A DNA stretch of 23,409 nucleotides. Origin: Lutibacter sp. GTDB lineage: Bacteria > Bacteroidota > Bacteroidia > Flavobacteriales > Flavobacteriaceae. Below are positions 6,763 to 15,300 of the stretch, in pieces (position 1 is the first letter of the stretch; every line of letters starts with the position of its first letter). Position numbers and translations under genes: made by a program. The notes below the pieces were generated by a model. The model was given only the letters and a program-made list of their open reading frames with translations, was not told the DNA's origin and did not search any database. The DNA is taken from the NCBI GenBank assembly GCA_021647265.1, contig JAKIVA010000042.1, positions 1-23,409 of the forward strand, in the 5' to 3' direction.

Positions 6763-7584
6763 ATGAACAAATCAGCACTAATTGCTCAAATTAAACAAAA
6801 AAAATCTTTTTTATGTATTGGTTTAGACGTTGATTTAGCAAAAATTCCAACACATTTGTTGGAAAAAAAAGATCCTATTTTTGAGTTCAACAAACAAATT
6901 ATAGACGCTACACATCACTTAACAGTTGCGTACAAACCCAATATTGCCTTTTATGAAGCTTACGGAATTAAAGGTTGGAAAGCATTAAAAAAAACAATTG
7001 ATTATATCAATAAAAAACATCCTGAAATTTTCACGATTGCAGATGCGAAACGAGGTGACATAGGCAATACCTCAACTAGGTATGCTAAAGCTTTTTTTGA
7101 AGATTTAAATTTTGATTCGGTAACTGTTGCTCCATATATGGGAAGCGATTCTGTAGAGCCTTTTTTAGCTTTTAAAAATAAAACAACAATTCTTTTAGCC
7201 TTGACTTCAAATAAAGGAGGGTTAGATTTTCAGGGGTTAGAAACAAAAACTGGAGAGGTGTATAAAGAGGTCTTAAAAACAGCGCTAACTTGGAAAAATG
7301 CACAAAATTTAATGTTTGTTGTTGGCGCTACCAAACCTGAACATTTTTCAGAAATAAGAAAAATAGTTCCCAATCATTTTTTATTAGTTCCTGGTGTTGG
7401 TGCACAAGGTGGTAATTTACAAGACGTTTGCAAATACGGATTAACAAAAGATTGTGGCTTACTTATTAATTCTTCAAGGAGTATTATTTATGCTGGAAAT
7501 GATATAAATTTTGCCGAAGCAGCTCAAAAAGAAGCCTTTAAATTACAACAAGAAATGAAAATTATTTTAAATGAAAATAATTAA
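6763..7584 (+). CDS. pyrF: orotidine 5'-phosphate decarboxylase (long, subfamily 2)
   Basis: PyrF catalyses the last step of UMP synthesis, decarboxylating orotidine 5'-phosphate. The product is 273 residues, the longer subfamily 2 type rather than the roughly 230-residue E. coli type. Visible motifs are GLDVD (20-24), YKPNIAFYE (57-65) and the catalytic DAKRGDIGNT (94-103) with its Asp-Lys-Asp array. PGVGAQGG toward the C-terminus binds phosphate. The frame is open upstream to a TTG at 6739, but that lies in the promoter box, so ATG 6763 is preferred. It overlaps the next gene by 14 bases, implying translational coupling. Confidence 0.96.
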   Translation: MNKSALIAQIKQKKSFLCIGLDVDLAKIPTHLLEKKDPIFEFNKQIIDATHHLTVAYKPNIAFYEAYGIKGWKALKKTIDYINKKHPEIFTIADAKRGDIGNTSTRYAKAFFEDLNFDSVTVAPYMGSDSVEPFLAFKNKTTILLALTSNKGGLDFQGLETKTGEVYKEVLKTALTWKNAQNLMFVVGATKPEHFSEIRKIVPNHFLLVPGVGAQGGNLQDVCKYGLTKDCGLLINSSRSIIYAGNDINFAEAAQKEAFKLQQEMKIILNENN

Positions 7585-8377
7585 CGACCAACTTGGACGA
7601 AAAATTTCAATAAAAATACCTCCTAAAAGAATCGTTTCTTTAGTTCCATCTCAAACAGAATTATTGTATGATTTAGCTTTAGAAAATGAATTGGTGGGTA
7701 TTACAAAATTTTGTGTTCACCCTTATCATTTAAAGTCTACAAAAAAAATTGTTGGTGGTACAAAAAAAGTAGATTTTAATAAAATTAAATCATTACAACC
7801 CGATTTTATTTTATGCAATAAAGAAGAAAATTCTTACGCCTTTCTCCCTGAATTAGAAAAAATAGCTCCAACATATTTTTCTGACATTAATTCAATTGAA
7901 GATTCTATTCAACTAATAGCAGATTTGGGAATTATTTTAAACCGAAGAACAGAAAGCATTAATTTAATTGAAAAAATTAACTTCAAACTAACCAACTTCA
8001 AACATTTTATTAAAGAGAAGCCCACTAGAAAAGTTGCTTATTTTATTTGGGCAAACCCGTGGATGGTTGCAGGAAATAACACCTACATTAATGAAATTCT
8101 AAAACTCAATAAGTTTGAAAATATTTATCAGAATATGAATCGTTATCCAAAAGTTGAAATTAACAAAATTAGACTTGAAGGTGATCCTGATGTAATTATC
8201 CTATCCTCAGAACCCTTTTCTTTTAAAGATGAGCACGCTATGGAAATAGCAACATATTCAAACCGCTCGGTTACTGTTTTTGCTGATGGAGAATTATTTA
8301 GTTGGTTTGGGTCTAGATTGTTACTTTCGTTTGATTATTTTAAAGAATTACACAAACGAATTGAAAGTCATTTTTAA
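7571..8377 (+). CDS. BtuF-like helical-backbone metal receptor (ABC substrate-binding family), no signal peptide
   Basis: The 268-residue product belongs to the Peripla_BP_2 family, whose members bind vitamin B12, haem or ferric siderophores for ABC importers. The N-terminal 'D-x-x-G-R' (DQLGRKISI) and PPKRIVSLVPSQTELLYDL are typical, as are LQPDFIL near residue 75 and DPDVIIL near 210. Unlike transport receptors it has no signal peptide or lipobox: residue 1 starts directly at the first strand. That would leave it in the cytosol unless another export route exists. It overlaps pyrF by 14 bases and no permease or ATPase gene is nearby. A weak hairpin at 8390-8408 followed by T4 could terminate the pair. 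The ligand cannot be read from sequence. Binding-fold membership is well supported; function is open. Confidence 0.85.
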   Translation: MKIINDQLGRKISIKIPPKRIVSLVPSQTELLYDLALENELVGITKFCVHPYHLKSTKKIVGGTKKVDFNKIKSLQPDFILCNKEENSYAFLPELEKIAPTYFSDINSIEDSIQLIADLGIILNRRTESINLIEKINFKLTNFKHFIKEKPTRKVAYFIWANPWMVAGNNTYINEILKLNKFENIYQNMNRYPKVEINKIRLEGDPDVIILSSEPFSFKDEHAMEIATYSNRSVTVFADGELFSWFGSRLLLSFDYFKELHKRIESHF

Positions 8378-8410
8378 TATTTCAATATGAATTATCTAAA
8401 AGGTAATTTT

Positions 8411-9112
8411 CTAGTCTTGCAAAGCAAAAACACGTTTTAACAAATCTGTTGAACGTTTATTTACATTTGCTCTAATTTCTTTTTCTTCAACCTCAACCAT
8501 TGTATAAACTCCTTTTAAGGCTTCTTTGGTTACATAATCTGTTAAATTTGGATTCACATCATTTGTAAAAGGCAAATTATTGTATTTTGTTATTAAATTT
8601 GTCCAAATTTTATCAGCCCCAACTTTATTAAATGAATTTTTAATTATTGGATTAAATTTCTGATACAAAGCAGTAAAAGTTACTCTCTTCAAATAAACTG
8701 TTGCCGCATTATTATCTCCTAATAAAATATTTTTAGCATCTTTAAAAGTCATTCCTTTTATAGCATCTACAAAAATAGGAATTGCTTCTCCAACAGCATC
8801 TTCTGCCGCTCTGTTTAGTGTTCTCAATCCTTCATCTGCAACTTTAGACAATCCTATTTTTCGCAATGTATTATCTACTTTTTGTAATTCTTCAGGCAAT
8901 AAAATTTTAACCATTTCATTTTTAAAAAAACCATCTTTCATTGCCAAGGTGGTTACTTGATCTGAAATTCCTTTATTTAAGGCTTCTTTTAAACCATCAG
9001 CAATTTGAATATTTGTAATACTCTGTGTGGGAAATTGATTTACAACTTGCTGCAACTCGTTACAAGCTATAAATTGAAATATTATAACTATCAAAATTAT
9101 TCTTTTAAACAC
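8411..9112 (-). CDS. DUF4197 lipoprotein
   Basis: This 233-residue protein starts with a short hydrophobic signal peptide ending in a lipobox-like FIAC, with Cys17 the probable lipid anchor, so it should sit in the cell envelope. Residues after about 38 (ADGLKEALNKGI, then LPEELQKVDNTLRKIGL and MTFKDAKNILLGDN) match the DUF4197 domain as I remember it, a mostly helical family of unknown function. The residues following the cysteine (NELQQ) do not resemble the acidic surface-export signal, so an inner-leaflet location is more likely. It lies 30 bases downstream of the DUF5522 gene on the same strand and converges with the BtuF-like gene. Confidence 0.85.
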   Translation of the reverse strand: MFKRIILIVIIFQFIACNELQQVVNQFPTQSITNIQIADGLKEALNKGISDQVTTLAMKDGFFKNEMVKILLPEELQKVDNTLRKIGLSKVADEGLRTLNRAAEDAVGEAIPIFVDAIKGMTFKDAKNILLGDNNAATVYLKRVTFTALYQKFNPIIKNSFNKVGADKIWTNLITKYNNLPFTNDVNPNLTDYVTKEALKGVYTMVEVEEKEIRANVNKRSTDLLKRVFALQD

Positions 9113-9142
9113 CTTACAATTTGATTTTTAGTTAATATAAAT

Positions 9143-9313
9143 TTATTTTTTAAATGAATCCGTCTTTTTATCATATCCAAACGGACAATGTTTACAACCA
9201 CTTTTACAACAATACCCTCTTTTTAAATGATATTCTTCTGTAAAAACACGGTAACCCTGCTCATTTATATAATAATCTCCTTTTTCTAAAGGAATTGGTT
9301 TTTTAAAATCCAT
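9143..9313 (-). CDS. DUF5522 family cysteine-rich small protein
   Basis: The 56-residue product has a compact cysteine cluster, RGYCCKSGCKHCPFGYDK, preceded by GYRVFTEEYHLK. Its four cysteines in C-C-x3-C-x2-C order suggest a metal site. This matches the DUF5522 family, a short protein widespread in Bacteroidota with no known function. An upstream ATG at 9337 would add eight residues, but it falls inside the terminator hairpin at 9329-9359, so I start at ATG 9313 (MDFKKP). A TATTTTTG box (plus 9318-9325) ends only four bases before this ATG, which would give an almost leaderless mRNA. The DUF4197 gene follows closely. Confidence 0.85.
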   Translation of the reverse strand: MDFKKPIPLEKGDYYINEQGYRVFTEEYHLKRGYCCKSGCKHCPFGYDKKTDSFKK

Positions 9314-9317
9314 AGCA

Positions 9318-9325
9318 CAAAAATA
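9318..9325 (-). promoter_or_regulatory. possible -7 box of the DUF5522 gene
   Basis: Minus-strand TATTTTTG matches TAnnTTTG and ends four bases before the ATG at 9313. Transcription would begin at or next to the start codon. No -33 TTG is present at the right spacing, where the upstream terminator hairpin lies. Confidence 0.35.
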
Positions 9326-9328
9326 ACA

Positions 9329-9359
9329 AAAAAGCATTCTAAAATTTAGAATGCTTTTT
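9329..9359 (-). terminator. terminator of the hutU-DUF4136 unit, symmetrical
   Basis: The arms at 9329-9343 and 9345-9359 are perfect 15-base complements (AAAAAGCATTC core), including A and T runs at both ends, so the hairpin could work in either direction. It lies 22 bases after the stop of the DUF4136 gene on the minus strand. Confidence 0.85.
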
Positions 9360-9380
9360 ATTATGATAATTTATATTTTT

Positions 9381-9908
9381 CTAATTCGCACTTGGCGGGT
9401 AGTTTGCCATAATTTGGGCTACAAAATCTTTGATTTTTTCCTCTTTTTTAGCTACATTCCTTGAGCTATTTAATGCACCACTTCCTATCCCTTGCCAAGC
9501 TAATTCTTTTTTATTAGCGTCTATCAAATCTATAAATAATGTTCCTTCTGTATATTTTGAAATATGTGTTCCAAAATTAGAGCCATAGTACCAAGGGTGC
9601 CATCCAAAATAAAAATCGTTATTATAAATATCTATTTTTTGACGTGATTTGGTAAAAATATTTACCAATAAATCTGGATTTTTAGACTTTTTAAATCCTT
9701 TTGCTAGTAATTCGCTTTCAACAGCTTTTAAAATTCTTCGCTTGTCTAAATCTGAAATTTCGACTTTATCAATTCCCTTTTTATAAAAAGCAAAAGTTTT
9801 AAATTTTGAAAAATTAGTGTTTGTATCATAATCACTTGAAACTCTTATAGAACTACAAGATGCTACTAAAAATAGCAAGGCTAACGGAAGTAATTTGATG
9901 GCTTTCAT
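9381..9908 (-). CDS. DUF4136 lipoprotein
   Basis: From ATG 9908 this is a 175-residue lipoprotein: MKAIKLLPLALLFLVASC is a clean signal peptide with lipobox VASC and Cys18 as anchor. The frame is open 17 codons further upstream, but those codons overlap the end of hutU and precede the signal peptide, so the internal ATG is preferred. The mature part shows DYDTNTNFSKFKTFAFY near the front and a YTEGTLFIDLIDANKKELAW-type strand later, both typical of DUF4136, an envelope family of unknown function found mostly in Bacteroidota and Proteobacteria. It follows hutU after 19 bases on the same strand and precedes a strong terminator, so the two are probably co-transcribed; a functional link to histidine breakdown is not evident. 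Confidence 0.88.
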   Translation of the reverse strand: MKAIKLLPLALLFLVASCSSIRVSSDYDTNTNFSKFKTFAFYKKGIDKVEISDLDKRRILKAVESELLAKGFKKSKNPDLLVNIFTKSRQKIDIYNNDFYFGWHPWYYGSNFGTHISKYTEGTLFIDLIDANKKELAWQGIGSGALNSSRNVAKKEEKIKDFVAQIMANYPPSAN

Positions 9909-9927
9909 CTTGAATAAAATTTTAATA

Positions 9928-11928
9928 TTAAAACAACTTTTGTAATAATGAATCATCAACTAAATTTGGTAGCGTAATTTTTAATTTAGGATTTGCTTCC
10001 ATTGCCCTTTTAATTGCAAAAGTTGCTCCATCATTACGCGCCCAGTTTCTACGAGCAATTCCATTATTAACATCCCAAAAAAGCATACTTTTCAATCGCT
10101 TTTCTGCTTCTATACTACCATCAAGAACCATACCAAAACCGCCATTTATTACTTCACCCCAACCTACTCCTCCTCCATTATGGATAGAGACCCAAGTTGC
10201 ACCTCTAAAACTATCCCCAATTACATTTTGAATAGCCATGTCTGCAGTAAATTGAGAACCGTCGTATATATTTGAAGTTTCTCTATAAGGTGAATCTGTT
10301 CCCGAAACATCGTGATGATCTCTACCTAATACAATAGGAGCTGAAATTATCTTGTTTTTTATTGCGTTATTAAACGCTTCTGCAATTTTCATTCTTCCTT
10401 CGGCATCTGCATATAAAATTCGGGCTTGAGAACCCACTACCAATTTGTTTTCTTGAGCACCTTTTATCCATTGAATATTATCAGCCATTTGTTGCTGAAT
10501 TTCTTGGGGTGATTTTTTCTTTAGCGCTTCTAGAACTTCACAGGCAATTGCATCTGTTTTTACAAGATCAATAGGGTTTCCACTTGTACAAACCCAACGA
10601 AAAGGGCCAAAACCGTAATCAAAACACATAGGCCCCATAATATCTTGAACGTAGGAATGATATTTAAAATCTCTACCGTTTTCCGCAAAAATTGCCGCAC
10701 CAGCTCTACTAGCTTCTAGTAAGAAAGCATTTCCGTAATCAAAAAAGTAAGTGCCTTTTGCTGTGTGCTTATTAATAGCTTCAGTTTGTCTTCGTAAACT
10801 TTCTTGTACTTTTTCCTTGAACAATTTTGGGTTATTGGTCATCATATCATTTGCTTCTTCAAACGAAATACCAATTGGATAATAACCTCCAGCCCAAGGG
10901 TTATGAAGTGATGTTTGATCTGAACCCAAATCTATATATACATTTTCTTTATCCAGTTTTTCCCAAACTTCAACTACATTTCCTTGATAAGCAATTGAAA
11001 CTACTTCTTTATTGGCTTTTGCTTTTTTAATTCGAGTTACTAAATTATCTAAATTCGTAAAAACCTCATCTACCCAATGTTGCGAATAACGTGTGTGTAC
11101 AGCTTTCGGATTTACTTCAGCACAAACCGTAATACAACCTGCTATATTTCCTGCTTTTGGTTGCGCACCACTCATGCCTCCCAAACCAGAAGTCAAAAAC
11201 AATTTACCCGCCAAACCCTCTCCTTCTTTGGCTATTTTCCGACCTGCATTCAATACTGTTATAGTGGTTCCGTGAACAATTCCTTGTGGACCAATATACA
11301 TATAACTACCTGCTGTCATTTGTCCATATTGTGTAACGCCAAGTGCATTGTATTTTTCCCAATCGTCTTGTTTGCTATAATTTGGAATCATCATTCCATT
11401 AGTAACTACCACTCTTGGAGCATTTCTATGGGAAGGGAATATTCCCATTGGATGTCCTGAATACATAACCAATGTTTGATCATCTTCTAATTCAGCCAAA
11501 TATTGCATTGTTAATAAATATTGTGTCCAATTTTGAAAAACGGCACCATTTCCCCCATAAGTAATCAGTTCATGTGGGTGCTGAGCAACTGCATAATCTA
11601 AATTATTTTGAATCATAAGCATAATTGCTTTTGCTTGTTCACATTTCCCAGGATATTCATCAATTGGGCGAGCGTACATTTTATAATCTGGACGAAAACG
11701 ATGCATGTAAATTCTACCGTATTCTTTTAATTCATTAGCAAACTCTTTGGCTAAAACGGCATGGTGTTTTTTATCAAAATAGCGTAGTGCATTTTGAATT
11801 GCTAATTTTTTTTCTTCTTTTGATAAAATCTCTTTTCGCTTTGGCGCATGATTTATATCCAAATCATATACTTTTACTGAAGGTAATTCAGATGGTATTC
11901 CTTGTTTTATTTGATCTTTAAATGTCAT
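9928..11928 (-). CDS. hutU: urocanate hydratase
   Basis: HutU converts urocanate to imidazolonepropionate, the second step of histidine breakdown, using tightly bound NAD+ as an electrophile. The 666-residue product is about 110 residues longer than the Pseudomonas enzyme (around 555), which agrees with the long form seen in Bacteroidota. Visible motifs are YGGNG (124-128), the NAD-binding SGLGGMSGAQPKAG (247-260), and FRWVCTSGNP (443-452) with Cys447 matching the conserved active-site cysteine. GGGVGWGE lies near the C-terminus. No hutH, hutI or hutG is in the window, so the pathway is dispersed or the gene is solitary. A -7 box lies about 150 bases upstream, which would leave a long leader. 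It is followed closely by the DUF4136 gene. Confidence 0.97.
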   Translation of the reverse strand: MTFKDQIKQGIPSELPSVKVYDLDINHAPKRKEILSKEEKKLAIQNALRYFDKKHHAVLAKEFANELKEYGRIYMHRFRPDYKMYARPIDEYPGKCEQAKAIMLMIQNNLDYAVAQHPHELITYGGNGAVFQNWTQYLLTMQYLAELEDDQTLVMYSGHPMGIFPSHRNAPRVVVTNGMMIPNYSKQDDWEKYNALGVTQYGQMTAGSYMYIGPQGIVHGTTITVLNAGRKIAKEGEGLAGKLFLTSGLGGMSGAQPKAGNIAGCITVCAEVNPKAVHTRYSQHWVDEVFTNLDNLVTRIKKAKANKEVVSIAYQGNVVEVWEKLDKENVYIDLGSDQTSLHNPWAGGYYPIGISFEEANDMMTNNPKLFKEKVQESLRRQTEAINKHTAKGTYFFDYGNAFLLEASRAGAAIFAENGRDFKYHSYVQDIMGPMCFDYGFGPFRWVCTSGNPIDLVKTDAIACEVLEALKKKSPQEIQQQMADNIQWIKGAQENKLVVGSQARILYADAEGRMKIAEAFNNAIKNKIISAPIVLGRDHHDVSGTDSPYRETSNIYDGSQFTADMAIQNVIGDSFRGATWVSIHNGGGVGWGEVINGGFGMVLDGSIEAEKRLKSMLFWDVNNGIARRNWARNDGATFAIKRAMEANPKLKITLPNLVDDSLLQKLF

Positions 11929-12332
11929 AATAGTTAATGCTTAAATTTATAGTTTCATTTTTAATACAAAAAATTAAGCTATGGATAGCGAATAGCAACT
12001 CTAAAATGAGTTAACGCAATACCTATTTTATACATAAAGTGAAAAATATCCAACATATTCTAATTACTTGGTTTGATGCAAATATAACGCAAATTGCTGT
12101 TCTTTTTTTATAAAATTTCAAGGCAACAAGAACAATATTCAAACTATTTATTACTTGCACTTTTTAAAATATATTCAATCTTTTAGTTGTTTTTTTGTAC
12201 TTTATAGTACTAATTTAATTTTCTAACTATTTTTTTTTATAATTAATCTCTTTTTATTAAAAACAAAACAACAACAGCCACAATTTTACTTATAAATTTT
12301 GGCTAAATTGCAATACTGAATTTTATACATCC
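11929..12332. other. divergent intergenic region between hutU and icmF
   Basis: These 404 bases are AT-rich and contain no credible ORF. The minus-strand TATATTTG (plus 12079-12086) is a good -7 box for hutU, though no -33 TTG stands at 19-21 bases. On the plus strand, TAAATTG at 12304-12310 is a weak -7 candidate for icmF, 22 bases before its ATG. A small palindrome, GTACT (12197-12201) and AGTAC (12206-12210), might be an operator half-site pair. I see no riboswitch: in particular no recognisable cobalamin B12-box upstream of icmF. Confidence 0.5.
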
Positions 12333-15300
12333 ATGGAAAAAATAACGCCTTACAAGCCAAAAAATAAAGTACGAATTGTAACAGCCGCCTCATTATTTGA
12401 TGGGCATGATGCTGCCATTAACATTATGCGCAGAATTATCCAATCTACTGGTGTTGAAGTTATTCATTTAGGACATGATAGAAGTGTTGAAGAGGTTGTA
12501 AACTGTGCAATTCAAGAAGATGCAAACGCCATTGCTATGACCTCTTACCAAGGAGGACATAATGAGTATTTTAAATATATGTACGATTTATTACAAGAAA
12601 AAGGTGCCTCACAAATTAAAATTTTTGGCGGTGGAGGTGGCGTAATTCTTCCTGAGGAAATCAAAGATTTAATGGCGTATGGAATTACAAGAATTTATAC
12701 TCCTGATGATGGCAGATCTATGGGATTGCAAGGTATGATTAATGATATGATTGAGAAATGCGATTTCCCAACAGGTAAAAGCATAAACTTTAAACTTTCT
12801 TTTTTAAAAAATAAAAACACAACTCAGATAGCACAAACTATTTCTGCCGCTGAAAATTTCACTTCAAAACATAAGAAATTTCTTGATGAAATTAGACAAA
12901 TAGCAAGCAATTCTAAAACCCCAGTCTTAGGAATCACAGGAACGGGAGGCTCTGGAAAATCATCTACCGTTGATGAAATTGTACGTCGGTTTTTAACTGA
13001 TTTTCCAACAAAAACATTAGGGATTATTTCTGTTGACCCATCAAAACGTAAAACTGGCGGTGCATTATTAGGAGATAGAATTAGAATGAATGCCATTAAC
13101 AACAACAGAGTTTATATGCGTTCTTTAGCGACAAGAGCATCAAATGTTGCTTTATCTAAACACGTAAGTGATGCTATTGATATTTTAAAAGTTGCTGGCT
13201 ACGATTTAATTTTGTTAGAAACTTCAGGAATTGGACAAAGTGATACTGAAATATTAGATTATTCTGATGTTTCACTGTATGTAATGACTCCCGAATACGG
13301 TGCTGCAACTCAATTGGAAAAAATTGACATGATTGATTTTGCTGATATTATTGCATTGAATAAATTTGACAAACGCGGTGCCTTAGATGCCTTGCGAGAT
13401 GTTAAAAAGCAATACCAACGCAACCACAATTTATTTGAGAAAAATGTTGAAGACATGCCCGTTTATGGCACAACGGCTTCACAATTTAACGACCCTGGAA
13501 CCAACGAATTATATAGTGTTTTAATTAAACAATTAAACAAAAAAACAACTGCAAATTTTAAAAGTACTTTTCATGCTAAATACAAACTTCAGGAGAAGCA
13601 ACATATTATTCCGCCTAACCGAACTCGCTATTTATCTGAAATTACCGAAAACAACAGAAATTATAGTAAAACAGCTTTAAGTCAAAAAGAAATTGCTCAA
13701 AAACTATATGGCATTTATAAAACCATTGAAGCAGTTACAGCTGTCAAACTGAGCCTATCGAAGTTTGGTATAGATAAAGTAAGTCTTCGACAAGCTCAGA
13801 CTGACAATAATAACGACTTTTTAAAATTATTAATTTCAGAATTTTCAAAAGTTAAAATGGATTTAAATCCACACAACTGGAATACAATTTTAAATTGGGA
13901 AACTAAAAAACAAGCTTATAAAAATGAAATATATTCCTTTAAAGTTCGCGATAAAGAAATCAATATAAAAACACATAGTGAATCACTTTCTCACTTACAA
14001 ATTCCAAAAATAGCTTTACCAAAATACGAAGCTTGGGGTGATATTTTACTTTGGACTTTAGAAGAAAACGTATCTGGCGAGTTTCCTTACACTGCTGGTT
14101 TGTTTCCATTTAAAAGAACGGGTGAAGACCCAACCAGAATGTTTGCCGGTGAAGGTGGTCCGGAGCGTACCAACATACGATTTCATTATGTAAGTTTAGG
14201 AATGCCTGCCAAAAGATTATCTACAGCTTTTGATTCGGTAACATTGTATGGAAATGACCCTGATATTAGACCAGATATCTATGGAAAAATTGGAAATGCG
14301 GGAGTTTCTATTTGTTGTTTAGACGATGCTAAAAAATTGTATTCAGGATTTGAACTAACCAATCCTATGACTTCAGTTTCAATGACAATTAACGGTCCAG
14401 CTCCAATGATGCTTGGTTTTTTTATGAATGCAGCCATTGACCAGGAATGTGAAAAATATATTCTTAAAAATAAACTAGAAAAAGAAACGGAAGCAAAAAT
14501 AAAAGCCATCTTTAAAAATAAAGGAGTTGAACGACCTAAATATCAGGGGAAACTTCCCGAAGGAAATAATGGTTTAGGTCTGTTGTTACTCGGTGTTACA
14601 GGTGATGAAGTTTTACCAAAAGAAGTGTATCAACAAATTAAAACCGAAACCATTGCAAAAGTTCGCGGAACAGTTCAGGCTGATATTTTAAAAGAAGATC
14701 AGGCTCAAAATACGTGTATTTTTTCAACTGAATTTGCCTTGCGCTTAATGGGTGATGTACAAGAATATTTTATTGAGAACAAGATTCGTAATTTTTATTC
14801 TGTTTCTATTTCAGGATATCATATTGCTGAAGCCGGTGCAAACCCTATTTCGCAATTAGCATTTACACTGGCTAACGGATTTACCTATGTGGAATATTAT
14901 TTATCAAGAGGAATGGATATTAACAAATTCGGCCCAAATTTATCGTTCTTCTTCTCAAATGGAATTGACCCTGAGTATGCAGTAATTGGTAGAGTTGCAC
15001 GTAAAATATGGGCAAAAGCTATGAAGGATAAGTACGGTGCAAACCCAAGAGCCCAAATGTTAAAATATCATATTCAAACTTCCGGTAGAAGTTTACATGC
15101 GCAAGAAATAGATTTTAATGATATTAGAACCACATTACAAGCTTTGTATGCTATTTACGACAATTGCAATAGCTTGCACACTAATGCTTATGATGAGGCC
15201 ATTACAACTCCAACAGAAGAAAGTGTACGAAGAGCTATGGCCATTCAATTAATTATTAATAAAGAATTAGGCTTGACAAAAAATGAAAATCCAATTCAAG

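Noticed and set aside
7571..8377. A complete vitamin B12 uptake operon
   Set aside because: Only a signal-less receptor-like protein is present; there is no permease, ATPase or TonB-dependent receptor nearby.
10827..11460. Open frames on the plus strand opposite hutU
   Set aside because: They are antisense shadows of a highly conserved enzyme gene; no start context or family supports them.
11929..12332. Possible cobalamin riboswitch ahead of the B12-dependent icmF
   Set aside because: I looked for the conserved B12-box and the expected hairpins and found neither; the spacer is AT-rich with only small palindromes.
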